Shown in pieces: positions 17,560 through 33,612 of a stretch of 47,500 nt of DNA. The stretch covers positions 3,940,001-3,987,500 of the forward strand of contig OZ026556.1 in NCBI GenBank assembly GCA_964020155.1. Reading direction: 5' to 3'. The stretch comes from Chondrilla cf. caribensis (lineage: Eukaryota > Porifera > Demospongiae > Chondrillida > Chondrillidae). The notes under the pieces are model-generated. The model saw only the letters and a list, made by a program, of their open reading frames with translations. It did not search any database and was not told the DNA's origin. Position 1 is the stretch's first letter. Each line of letters starts with the position of its first letter. The position numbers were made by a program, and so were the translations under genes.

Positions 17560-18974
17560 CACACACACAGGCACACACACACGCACACACACACACGCAC
17601 ACACACACACACACACACACACCATGTATGTGTGCATCATATAAGTGCACACGCTCACCTCTATACCTAATGGACCATGATAGAATCCCACCTAGCCATG
17701 TTTTTATGATATTTCCTGCAGGAGATGATTGTAATGGAACACCTATCAAATGGTACTCTGTACAATTACCTTCCCAATGTATTGGACGGGTTAGTGTCTA
17801 TGTACAATACATTTAGTACTACTTATGTACTTGGATGTATACAGCACATCTTGGTTATGATAGTCCCAATGGATTGAATGAGTTACTTTGTATATAATAT
17901 AATGCACATACACAAGCATGTATGCATTTTAACTACTTCCCACTAGTACATATTTGTTACTATATTCTCAAGGATTGGACGAGTTAGTTTGTGGATACTC
18001 ACAAAATATAAATGTATTTATTTGTACTATTCCCACTAGATTGACACAAGCACAAGCAAGTGGAAGACTGTTGCAGTTTTCAAGGGAGATTGCTACTGGA
18101 ATGGAATACCTCTCGCAGAAGAAGTTTGTTCACAGAGATTTGGCAGCAAGGAACATCTTACTTGACAGCAAACTTGTGTGCAAAGTAAATATATCCCACC
18201 CACTCCTTTATCATCCCCTCTCTTCATGCTATAGCATCTCTATTGTTGTATTCTGTGTTCTGTTGTAGATTGCTGACTTTGGTATGGCTCGCGACATTGA
18301 CGAATCTTATTACTACAAATCAGTTGGTGGAGTGGTCCCTTTGAAGTGGACGGCTCCCGAGGCATTGGCTTACAAGAAGTACTCCACAGCCAGTGATGTG
18401 TGGAGTTATGGTTGTGTGCTGTACGAGATATGGAGCCTGGGAGAGAAGCCACTAGAAGGGTTAAATGTTGTTGAGGTAACGTCTTGATGTTGAACAATAT
18501 TCCATGTACAATATGTACCAAACAACACAATGTGTTGAAAATGTTCACGTATACGTATATACGTACATGATGTATTTACATGCATGTGTCAATACACATA
18601 CATAGACATCCATTTTCAATGTTACAATAGGACTTTGATAATCTAATATATTCACTCTGGACAACAAATAGCATGACAGATTATGGAGGTTTTGTATTAT
18701 GGTCTGTAATTATGTCTTTTGCTAATGTTTAATTGTCTATCAGAGCTTTGTCAGATTAAGAAGGATGTGGGGTCGTAGAGGAGGTTCATGTTGGAGTTAC
18801 TAATGTATTCCTCCTTTAGACATACACTAAGCTGATGAGTGGTTACCGACAGTTTCCACCTCCTGGATGTCCGAGATCTGTTTATCAAATCATGATTGAC
18901 TGTTGGTGAGTAATACCGTGTGAGTGCATGTACCAAACTTTGGCTGCTGTGTGTGTGTGTGTGTGTGTGTGTGT

Positions 18975-19042
<68 letters not shown>

Positions 19043-19275
19043 ATGTGATAACATGATACCCAGGAACCAACACTTCACACAGGAACATCAAACCAGCTGC
19101 CCGTCCATCTTTCAATGCTATTCACTATACTCTGAAGCAGCCCAGGGAGTGCATCTTTCAGTGGAGTCGTGCAGATCTTGCCGTTCATGAGAATGCTGCT
19201 GTGTTGGGAGCCGACCTAACAATAGGGCAGTTACTCTACACTGATCTGCAGGGGGTGTACTGCAGTGACAAGTAA
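13041..19275 (+). CDS. Gene 4: ApeC-domain receptor tyrosine kinase, paralogue of gene 3
   Basis: Exons 13041-13104, 14501-15175, 15252-15317, 15383-15538, 15607-15734, 15815-15949, 16040-16084, 16697-16899, 17101-17326, 17722-17789, 18040-18184, 18269-18475, 18820-18905, 19083-19275; 798 residues. Layout is that of gene 3: signal peptide 1-19, ApeC about 22-240 ([36 protein letters not shown]), stalk 247-268, transmembrane helix about 280-309, acidic juxtamembrane region, kinase with GQGNFG 497-502, lysine 521, glutamate 538, catalytic aspartate 622 and DFG 640-642. Kinase exons 9 and 11-14 are almost identical to gene 3 at the DNA level, introns included, whereas its ApeC exon is closer to gene 5 than to gene 3. 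This suggests recent kinase-half conversion or recombination. Its exon 5 uses an ordinary GT donor. AATAAA signals at 19313 and 19381. Confidence 0.88.
13486..13664. mobile_element. pogo/Tigger-like MITE (gene 4 intron 1)
   Basis: Begins TACAGTGGAACCTCTCTATT and ends with the near-perfect inverse AATAGAGGGGTTCCACTGTA, 179 bases including flanking TA. A 75-base-type internal unit (ACCTCTGAATTGAGGAAACC and relatives) is present. A close copy lies at 37881-38063 and an expanded one at about 41936-42252. TA target and CAGT...ACTG termini are typical of pogo/Tigger elements; non-autonomous. Confidence 0.8.
13665..14500. other. Rest of gene 4 intron 1
   Basis: No coding signal found. It is unique sequence with a C-rich stretch near 14288-14312. 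The first intron of gene 4 opens (13105-13260) with sequence closely matching intron 1 of gene 3, so the duplication included intronic DNA. Confidence 0.5.
17340..17622 (+). repeat. Impure (CA)n microsatellite with CG steps, gene 4 intron 9
   Basis: CA repeat interrupted by CACG, GCAGG and ACATG variants, at the same intron position as the pure tract of gene 3. Confidence 0.95.
18949..19041 (+). repeat. (TG)n microsatellite, gene 4 intron 13
   Basis: About 93 bases of TG in the intron between the DCW exon and the last exon, orthologous in place to 12061-12391 in gene 3. Confidence 0.96.
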
Positions 19276-19760
19276 CTGGCACCCATTTTGTATATTATTT
19301 TATTATTTGAATAATAAAAATGGTTTCATTATTTTTGTACATACCCAAAGGTGTACAGAATTATTGTACTCTGAACATCTAATAAAGAAGTTAATTTATT
19401 TCCAAATTTAAACAACCCATGTAATTATATGATATATAAGTCCAACCTCACCAACAAGTTAGGAAATTAGGTTGAATATAATATTTATGTGGTAATGTAG
19501 ACAGCCACAGTTAGCCTAATAGATCAATGCTGTATTGAACATGGGAACTGACTTTTGATGGGTGTATCGCCATATACAGCATGATGCATATGAGGTATCA
19601 ACACTTAATGTAAATCCATATTATATACTGTGTATGGTCATTACCGAGCAGTTTAACACTGTCTTAGTGGTAGGACTATATCTCAGTCGATAAACGCCCA
19701 TAGGATAATAGCCTGACATTGATTTATCACGTGCTCACGTTAGCTTGTTGGAGTATCTAT
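19276..19760. other. Gene 4 3' flank and spacer
   Basis: Two AATAAA signals (19313-19318 and 19381-19386). No coding region recognised. A CACGTG E-box lies at 19728-19733, just before the Mutator-like element and hence about 830 bases upstream of gene 5. Confidence 0.55.
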
Positions 19761-20535
19761 TAGTCTGGCTCGCTAGACCCAATTTCTCATTATCGCGCGG
19801 GGGCGAAAATGAGAAATAGGGTCTAGCAACTATTGTCGATTTCACACCCTACGATCATCATCGCCGTGGGCGTTTATAAGCAACACTACGTACGGACGAA
19901 GGTGCGAGTTGTATTTGGACGCTGGAACAATTTCGATGAAGGGATACAACACGGATGGCGCAGGGATTAAAGGCTAGTCACTTAGAAACAACATGCTGCG
20001 TCTGCGCTACCGCTGACGTTCCGCTCAAGAAAGGAAAAAGGTCGCTGAAGCGTTCGCACTCACCATTCTCGGGCGAAAACTGAACGAAATCAGCCAGATT
20101 TCTCTGAAACTGCCAAACAACGCTATAATCATAGTGTTTTCGAGCGTTGCAGTGATCAGGCTGCGAAAGTGGAGAGGCTGGAGACAGAGATGGCTGCTAC
20201 AAGAAGCAGAATTGTACAGCTCGTCGATCAGCGCGTTCAGCACTGTCAGCGTATACTGTCGCTCTCTTTTAGAGGTACTGGGATATCTCCAGCCAGCAAG
20301 AAGGTAACTCCAAGGCCAGACGTCGTCTACACACTCTTCCACACGCCTATTCTTTAAACGCCCGCGGAGCGGCTAGTGCCAATAATTATTACTGGCGGTG
20401 TCATTTCAGTTGCCGGCGATTTCATTAGTCGAGCCGAGGTGTGAAATTGACAATAGTTGCTAGACCTCTCCCTCTCTCTACCGCGCCCACGCGCGGTAGA
20501 TCTAGAGAGAGGGAGAGGTCCAGCGCGCCAGACTA
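19761..20535. mobile_element. Mutator-like (MULE) non-autonomous element with hairpin-bearing terminal inverted repeats
   Basis: Ends TAGTCTGGCTCGCTAGACC and its near inverse GGTCCAGCGCGCCAGACTA. Flanked by identical 9-bp copies of AGTATCTAT (19752-19760 and 20536-20544), the target duplication size of Mutator-like elements. Each terminal repeat (about 95 bases) ends inward with GGTCTAGCAACTATTGTC or its inverse and contains an internal palindrome: GACCCAATTTCTCATT with its inverse on the left, GACCTCTCCCTCTCTCT with its inverse on the right. The 580-base middle has a coding-like stretch (about 20120-20300, including MERLETEMAATRSR) resembling a captured host gene fragment, but no transposase. 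Its right end lies 29 bases before the gene 5 start codon. Confidence 0.82.
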
Positions 20536-20564
20536 AGTATCTATGCTCGAGCGTTCTAGAGATC

Positions 20565-22972
20565 ATGGGTTTTTCTTTGTTCGTGAGGCTATTACCGTCA
20601 GTTGTCGTGTTGATCTGGCTCGAAGTAGACCCAGTAAAAAGTGAGCAAGGTGAGAGATTCACTGTAGCCACCAGATATTGCTAGCCCCAGGTCTCCTGTA
20701 TACAAGCAGTGATAGAGCAACAATTTGGCAGCACTACACCTAATTCATTGAGTAATTTTTCCGAATTTCAATATATACACAAAGTCTATGATGTATTAGC
20801 CTGTTATTGCGTCAATTGAATAAATGCTACTTGGTCTAGATTTTGATATGCTTATGCTTAGCTATTTTCTTATTGCCTACGTATAATGTAAGCGCAGTAG
20901 TGTAGATTGCCTGTGACGCTGGGCTGGAGTTGTACATGTTGAGTGATATTTACTTCAACCTCACTCCTATACAGAAACAGAAATATGCTGGCCTGATAAC
21001 GCCTTTAGCCTACTCAAATCGAGGAGTGGCTGTCCGAATAAATGTGGTTTGAACTTTCAAGACAATGGATTTATATTCTTCAACACTGAGGAGCAGGACA
21101 ACATAAATAGAGCATCTCCTGATCTTCACATTTCAGGATCAGTATCGGACTTTGCCATACGAATTGAGTTCTGTCAGAATGAATTCAATTTTCTAACCTC
21201 CAATGGTAATACTTGGTCCTCTGGGTGCTATTGTGTCTTTTCAAGGTCATGTAATACTCCATTTGAGGAAGGCATGTCAACATGGTATACAGAGACAACA
21301 GACCCAGCAAATCGTTGGGGTGGACACATACCCGATGGTATATATGAGAATCATAGGATAACTATTCAATATTGTTGTCGATGTGATGGGGACCCCAATG
21401 TCCCCATCATCCTTCCAAGAGAGCAAGAGTTTTACTTGATGACGCACTTCCAAGCACGTAACTCTTGTCAACTTGTAGAAGGAATGGATGTACGTCCAGA
21501 GTACATTCTGTGGCACACGGACAACAGTGAAAATAACAACACTTTTACTAATCCCGTGCCAACTGGTGTTAGTAACACTCCCGATCCCTTTATCGTGTTC
21601 TGCTACTATTCCCCTACTCCAAACACCACTACCTCTACAGTACTTCCAACCAGCACTCCAGGTACAGCTGCCAGCATTTTAGGTTATTGATAGGTCAGAC
21701 CATTACACCAACTATTCTCTCTTGTCACCATGTATAGTTGGTCCAGTCCAGTCCACTGTCAGTGTTAGTGCCTCCTCTACACCTCAGTCAACAGTTCCAA
21801 CAGGTGAAAGTGCTCGATATAAAACAGTTTTATTAGTTGTGATGTGGTATTGCAATCTTCTTGTTTAGATTCAACCAGTGACAACCAACTAGGTCAAGCT
21901 GTTGTTATTCCAGCCACTATTTCAGTCACTGTCCTCCTGTGTGTTACAGTCGTTATAGTAGTGACAATCATTGTGGTTGGTGTTGTGGTGTGCTGTGTGA
22001 GAAGAACAAAGAATTCCTATAAGGGTAACTCAGAACATACACGATATCTCTTGTTTCCTATTAATACTTGTTACTTGTAAAATCGATTGGGAATTACAAT
22101 TCAATCACTATGAACTAATTTAAATATTACTATGCTTATGTATGCTACATATGCTTACTGATACAGTAGTTTACCTGTTCTGTTATGAAACACTTCCCTA
22201 GCTAGGTGTACTCATGTATGGTGGAACTTGTGAACCAGTATATTTTATGTGTAGAGGTACTCGTGACAGTGCTTAGCCTATATACCGTATCAGTACCTTG
22301 ACAACTAGTGTCTGAGCAAATTTGAGTTAGTTCGGCTCTAAATCTGTATGTCATGGTTGTATTTGATCTATACTAGATAGCTATCACATCACCACAAGAC
22401 CCAGTCTCAGCACACCACTCACTCAACCTGGTAAGTTATTGCCATTTTGTGCCATTCAATTGTATCCACTCATTGCATGATGCCCAAGAGTACAAGTATT
22501 CTCTACTATATACATACTTTTATTTTACATGTACCACAGTATCCCAAGACGTTCCGTTTACAAATAATATTGAGATGGATGATAACCCTGCCTACGATCC
22601 CTTGAATTACGGTAAGTGGTTGACCTGTACTGTAAATAAAATTTAAATCATTGGTTTGTGCAAGTGCTATAATTATATATTTCTGTCTATCTTTTTGAAT
22701 AGAAAATAGAGCACAATTAGAGACTAAAATTGATATGATTGAAAATCCCGCTTATATAGCCAGTGATAAGATTGGTATGTTTTTAATTAGAACTGCTGTT
22801 TTGCTGTGATGTTTTATTAATTTTGTGTTTATTGTAATTTTGATGTTTGTTGTTCTGATCACATCATCTCCTGTCAACCTGCACTACAACAGATGAACAC
22901 CAAGAGATGGGCATCCACATGGAAATGAATCCAGCTTACGTGTCCGCTGAACCACAGCCTACTTCCAACTAG
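20565..22972 (+). CDS. Gene 5: kinase-less ApeC membrane receptor with three NPAY tail motifs
   Basis: Exons 20565-20649, 20975-21661, 21738-21803, 21869-22024, 22377-22430, 22540-22611, 22703-22774, 22893-22972; 423 residues, every junction phase 1. Signal peptide about 1-22 (its first exon differs from genes 3, 4 and 6). ApeC domain about 29-252 ([46 protein letters not shown]). Stalk 258-279 and transmembrane helix about 291-320 are nearly identical to gene 4. The tail then diverges: instead of the kinase, three small exons each encode one NPAY (365-368, 388-391, 410-413). NPxY is a known PTB-domain and endocytic-adaptor motif. Exon 2 may start at 20975 or 20981; both keep the frame. Role inferred: decoy, co-receptor or adaptor-recruiting chain. 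Confidence 0.87.
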
Positions 22973-23250
22973 TGGCTTCAGCAATACATATTATTATTCA
23001 TTTGTACAGCATTTACACTGTATAATGTATTATTTCAGATTCATTGTATTTCATTTGAATTCTATATTTAATTTCATTAACATATTTAAACAATATTAAA
23101 CATAAAATAGAGTCCATCTCTGTCAACACAACCACACGGGATCCCTGACAATCATAGCCATGACAAGTTAATCTTGCCATTCAAGTGGGTGTCTCTGATC
23201 AGTGATGTATGGTATTCATAGTTCGGCTGATATGGGCGTGTCCTCCTCAA

Positions 23251-23682
23251 ATGAAAGCAGTTTTCTTTCTTCTGTTTTGTCTTGACGGGTTTAGTCAGGC
23301 CTTTAGATCTTGTTCACCATTTGGACACAGGCAAAGGTCCTCAAATCATTAGCATGCACCCATTGTACAATTTGATCCCCTCGATCACATGCTATCGGGT
23401 GATTGCCTTCTAATTATTCTGTGTGGAACAAAATTTATGTGAATTCGTACAACCCAGCTATGTGTGTATGTAATGTACTCTTCACACAGGAACATCAAAC
23501 CAGCTAGCCATCTATCTTTCAATGCTATTTGCTATACACTGAAGCAGCCCAAGGAGTGCATCTTACAATGGAGTCGTGCAGATCTTGCAGTTCATGAGAA
23601 TGATGCTGTGTTGGGAGCCGACCTAGCAATAGGACAGTCGCTCTACACTGACCTGCAGGGGGTGTACCGCAGTGACAAGTAA
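23251..23682 (+). pseudogene. Chimeric pseudogene: gene 7-like first exon joined to a gene 3/4-like last exon
   Basis: 23251-23330 matches exon 1 of gene 7 (MKAVFFLLFCLDGFSQA versus MEAVLFLLVFCLDGLSQA), but a small deletion shifts the frame after SQA and the donor reads GC in place of GT. From about 23475 the sequence switches to the last kinase exon of genes 3/4: acceptor TTCACACAG then 23490-23682, an intact frame from NIKPASHL to GVYRSDK and a TAA stop. Everything between (transmembrane and kinase core) is missing. It probably arose by deletion or unequal crossing-over, with CTTCAC shared by both parents at the junction. It cannot encode a working receptor. Confidence 0.85.
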
Positions 23683-23905
23683 CAACCATTTTCTATAATT
23701 CATTATAATTTGAACACTCAGTAGATTATTTTTGCAGAAAGTACCTTTTCAAGGCCATGCACCTGATTCACTAGGACGGCCAAGGCTATAGTCAGACCAC
23801 AGCATCTTTTCCGAATTCATTTCTGATTGCATACTTCTATTATCCAAATATATAATATGTGTGATTATAAATAGTTTTGTCAACTCCTAATGGTAAAGCC
23901 TGATG

Positions 23906-23995
23906 TACAGCCATATTATTACGAGCAAATCCGGAAACTGATGACGTGACCCTTATTAATGTATCACGTGTAGTTGCTGACTTCTATATGCTGAG
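23906..23995 (+). promoter_or_regulatory. Putative promoter of gene 6
   Basis: Shares ACAGCCATATTATTACG and TCCGGAAA with the gene 3 upstream block, and TGACGT (23942-23947) plus CACGTG (23965-23970, 26 bases before the ATG) with gene 4. The CTATATGCTGAGATG context around the ATG resembles CTATGCTGAGATG in gene 4. Function is inferred. Confidence 0.5.
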
Positions 23996-26371
23996 ATGTT
24001 CTTGAGAATATTTTTGTTGTTAATCTTCTCCTCGGGATCAACTGAAGGCCAGGATGCAGGTATATGCAGCATTATGCGCTTGTACGTGCGCGTGTAACGT
24101 AGAATTTGAGAACTTGGCCAGTCGTTCTTCAGATCTGTAATAAGCCTGATAGCTAGCTATTAGACTAAGTTTATTTTACGCTTTAATCCCTAATCTGTAA
24201 CGAATAGGATGATTGTTCAATTATTTGGTGTCATCTGTGCAGCATGGAAGTTTCTTATTTAATTCCCCAGAAACCTGTTGGCCTGACGCATCTTTTGCCA
24301 TGCCTAAACCCACTAGTGGCTGTCCCAACTACTACAACATATCCGAATGTGGTGTTACCTTCAACGAAGGCTTCCTGATTTTCAACACAGAAGACACCGA
24401 CAACAGGAATGGCCAGTCTCCTGATCTTCACATGTCAGGATTTGTAACAGATTTCGCTATCAGACTGGAGTTCTGTGTCAGTGAAACGTCAACACCTAGT
24501 GATATCATATGGCCTACTGGATGTTATTGTCTCTTTGAATCCGTTACATGTCCTGAAATGTTTACTGAGGGGAGAGCAGAATGGTTCCCCGAGTCAGATA
24601 ATCCGGATGCCATTTATGATGGAACCTTACCACGATTTAATAGTTTTTTTTCTGGAAGTGTAAGGTTTTACTTTTGTTGTCGATGTGATGGGAACATCAA
24701 TACCCCTATCATCCTTCCAAGGGAGAAAGAGTTTTACTTGATGACCCACCATGTAGCAGGTAACTCATGTCAACTGGTAGAAGGAATGGATGTACGTGTA
24801 GAGTACATTCAATGGCACACGGACAACAGTAATGGAGACAATTTGTATGTGAATCCCATTCCAACTGGTGCTGGAAACAGCCCCTATCCCTATATCGTGT
24901 TCTGCTACTATTCTCCTGCTCCAATCACCACTACTCCAGGTAACACTGTTTGCACATAATAGTTCTCTAGCATCCATTGTGTTATGCAGGTCTTCTCTCT
25001 TGTCACCACCCAGTCAGTCCAGTCCAATCCACTACACCTCAATCAACAGCTCCAGCAGGTGAAAATGGTAGTAACACTTGTTGATGACATACCGGTAGTG
25101 TGGGTTGTGGCCTTGTATAGGAATTCAAATCTATAGTTGAATTATTGCAGATCCAACTGGTGACAACAAACTAAATCCATGCGATTGTAATTGCCAGTGC
25201 TATTTACCCTGTCATTGTGACCTTGTGTGTTTTGCAGCTATTACTGTAACAGTAACTGTAAAGGTATTCATTGATAATCCGAATTATGGCTTCATGGTGT
25301 ATTACATTTGTCTTGTTTAGATTCAACCAGCGACAACCGACTAGTTCAAGATGTTGTTATTCCAGCCACTATTTCAGTCACTGTCCTCCTTTGTGTTACA
25401 GTCGTTATAGTAGTGACAATCATTGTGGTGGGTGTGGTGTGCTGTGTGAGGAAAAAGAAGGATTCCTATAAAGGTGAGAATAAGCATGATATCTCTTGTT
25501 GCCTTCCTCATTTTAAAATTGTTTGGGAATTACATTTCAATCGCTATTAACTAAAACTGTCATGCATATGTTATATGCTACATATGTACAGTTACAGTAG
25601 TATACATTATCTATTATGAAACACTTCCCTACCTAGGTGTACCCATGCATGGTGGGAACTTATGAACCAGTATATTATATGTGTAGAGGTACTTGTGACA
25701 GTGCTACCATACCAGTATCTGTACGTATATCCAGCTAGTTTCTGAACAATTTGATGTTGTTGTGCCCTCAATCCTTACGTTATGGTTGTATTCCACATAG
25801 TAGATAGCTACCACATCACCACAAGGGCCAATCTCAGCTCACCGCCCACTCAACCTGGTAAGTTATTGCCATCTTGTGCCATTTAATTGTATCAATTCAT
25901 TGTATGATGCCCAAGAGTACAAGTATTCTGTACTATATAATTTTTATTTTACAGTATCCCAAGACATTCCGTTTACAAATAATATTAAGATGGATGATAA
26001 CCCTGCCTACGATCCCTTGAATTACAGTAAGTGGTTGACCTGTACTGTAGGAAATTTAAATCAGTGGTTTGTGCAAGTGCTATATTCCTGTCTATCTTTG
26101 TGAATAGAAAGTGAAGCACAATTAGAGACTAAAATTGATATGTTTCCAAATCCCGCTTATATAGCCAAGGATACGATTGGTATGTTTTAATTGGAACTGC
26201 TGATTTGTTGTGACGTTTAATTTGTGTTTATTGTAATTTTGACGTTTGTTGCTCTGATCTCATCATCTCCTGTCAACCTGCACTACAACAGATGAACACC
26301 AAGAGATGGGCATCCACATGGAAATGAATCCAGCTTACGTGTCCGCTGAACCACAGCCTACTTCCAACTAG
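23996..26371 (+). CDS. Gene 6: kinase-less ApeC membrane receptor with three NPAY tail motifs
   Basis: Exons 23996-24059, 24271-24939, 25014-25058, 25321-25473, 25804-25857, 25955-26026, 26108-26179, 26292-26371; 402 residues. Signal peptide 1-17, followed by GSTEGQDA as in genes 3/4. The ApeC domain (22-240; CWPD, SGCP, WPTGCYC, FCCRCDG, LPREKEFYLM, CQLVEGMDV, FCYY) is close to that of gene 3, while the tail matches gene 5: NPAY at 344-347, 367-370 and 389-392. So the ectodomain pairs gene 6 with gene 3, and gene 5 with gene 4. The transmembrane exon is almost the same in all four. AATAAA at 26461-26466. Tyrosines in the NPAY motifs could be phosphorylated by the neighbouring RTKs; this is inference. 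Confidence 0.88.
25151..25263 (+). pseudogene. Decayed duplicate of the transmembrane exon (gene 6 intron 3)
   Basis: After a possible acceptor (TTGCAG) the sequence reads DPTGDNKLN and continues Cys-rich (CDCNCQCYLPCHCDLVCF) to ITVTVTVK followed by GGTATTC. The start resembles the true exon (DSTSDNRL) and a relic in gene 3 (8581-8660). It has splice-like ends, so a cryptic or alternative exon cannot be excluded, but the hydrophobic segment is lost. Confidence 0.5.
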
Positions 26372-26642
26372 TGGCTTCAGCAATATTGTTAGTGACATTG
26401 TATGGCATTTACACTGTAGTGTATAATATTAGATTTCATTGTATTTTATTTGAATTTTATAATAAATGTCATTAACATATTATATCAATATTAATCTTGA
26501 AATAGAGTTCATCTCCGTCAACACAACCACATGGGATCCCTGACAATCACAGCCATGACAAGCTAATCTTGCCCATTTTTCGTCTCGAGCTGATCAGTGA
26601 TGATATTCATAGTTCAGCTGATATGGGCGTGTCCTCCTCAAA

Positions 26643-32901
<6,259 letters not shown>

Positions 32902-33147
32902 TCTTGTAATAAAAATAATTATATTACATATTTTATATGATGAAATTATGTACAAGTGTTTTCCTATATTTGTACTGTAACAGTTCTATATTATAGTGAC
33001 TATTATTATCATTATACATTTCTTTATCCGCCCTATATATAATGCAAGTATGCAGATTGTGCGTTATAACGTTGTAAATACGCGTTAAATTTGATACCCG
33101 ATGTCCCATTCCTTGGACAAGTGAATTAATTACTTTATTTGTCTTAT

Positions 33148-33200
33148 TATCACGTGATAGTCACGTCTTACAAGCGTAAGTCATGTTGACACAACACGTG
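33148..33200 (+). promoter_or_regulatory. Paired CACGTGATAG sites upstream of gene 8
   Basis: CACGTGATAG occurs at 33151-33160 and 33195-33204, 44 bases apart. The first is embedded in the 12-base palindrome TATCACGTGATA. CACGTG also precedes genes 4, 5 and 6. E-box binding (bHLH type) is the family expectation; activity is not shown. Confidence 0.45.
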
Positions 33201-33574
33201 ATAGCTCCTCCCCACGATATATGGTGACGGCTTGCTCGCTTAGATCGTAGACTCGATCGTAGATACTTCAACACTGTATCTATGCTTAGATCTAGAATAC
33301 TAACCAGGCTGGCTGTTCTATAGCGGGTTTTGGAATTGGTCGAGTATCGATTACAGTAGGGATCGTGGACGTGTCGGATGTTGGTTCGTTTATCCTATCT
33401 GTACGTGTGCTGCCCCATCTGTGTCTTCTCAGTCTATTCTCCGGGAATTAGTTCGGTGAGTCCACGTCACCCGTACATCTAGTCTGTTTGGTGCAACCGA
33501 GGCGTTCTCCAGTTCACCCCAGGCCCTCTCAATATCCAGTAGCTACAGTCTATTCATCACCCGCCACAGTAGGA

Positions 33575-33612
33575 CCATAGACACTCTAATACGTAGTTTA
33601 GAGTGTCTATGG
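33575..33612. repeat. 15-bp inverted repeat with 8-base loop
   Basis: CCATAGACACTCTAA (33575-33589) and its exact inverse (33598-33612). GTAGGACC-type sequence occurs on both sides (about 33570 and 33612), which may be a short target duplication. Confidence 0.7.

Larger units (their letters stand above)
22973..23995. other. Intergenic region between gene 5 and gene 6
   Basis: From about 23093 to 23475 it parallels the sequence downstream of gene 6 that leads into gene 7 (26480-26900), so gene 5 plus its flank and gene 6 plus its flank are copies of one segment. It contains a chimeric pseudogene (23251-23682) and the gene 6 promoter block (23906-23995). Confidence 0.7.

Noticed and set aside
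20025..20684. Independent genes inside or across the Mutator-like element on either strand
   Set aside because: Frames are interrupted or overlap terminal palindromes; at most a captured exon fragment around 20120-20300.
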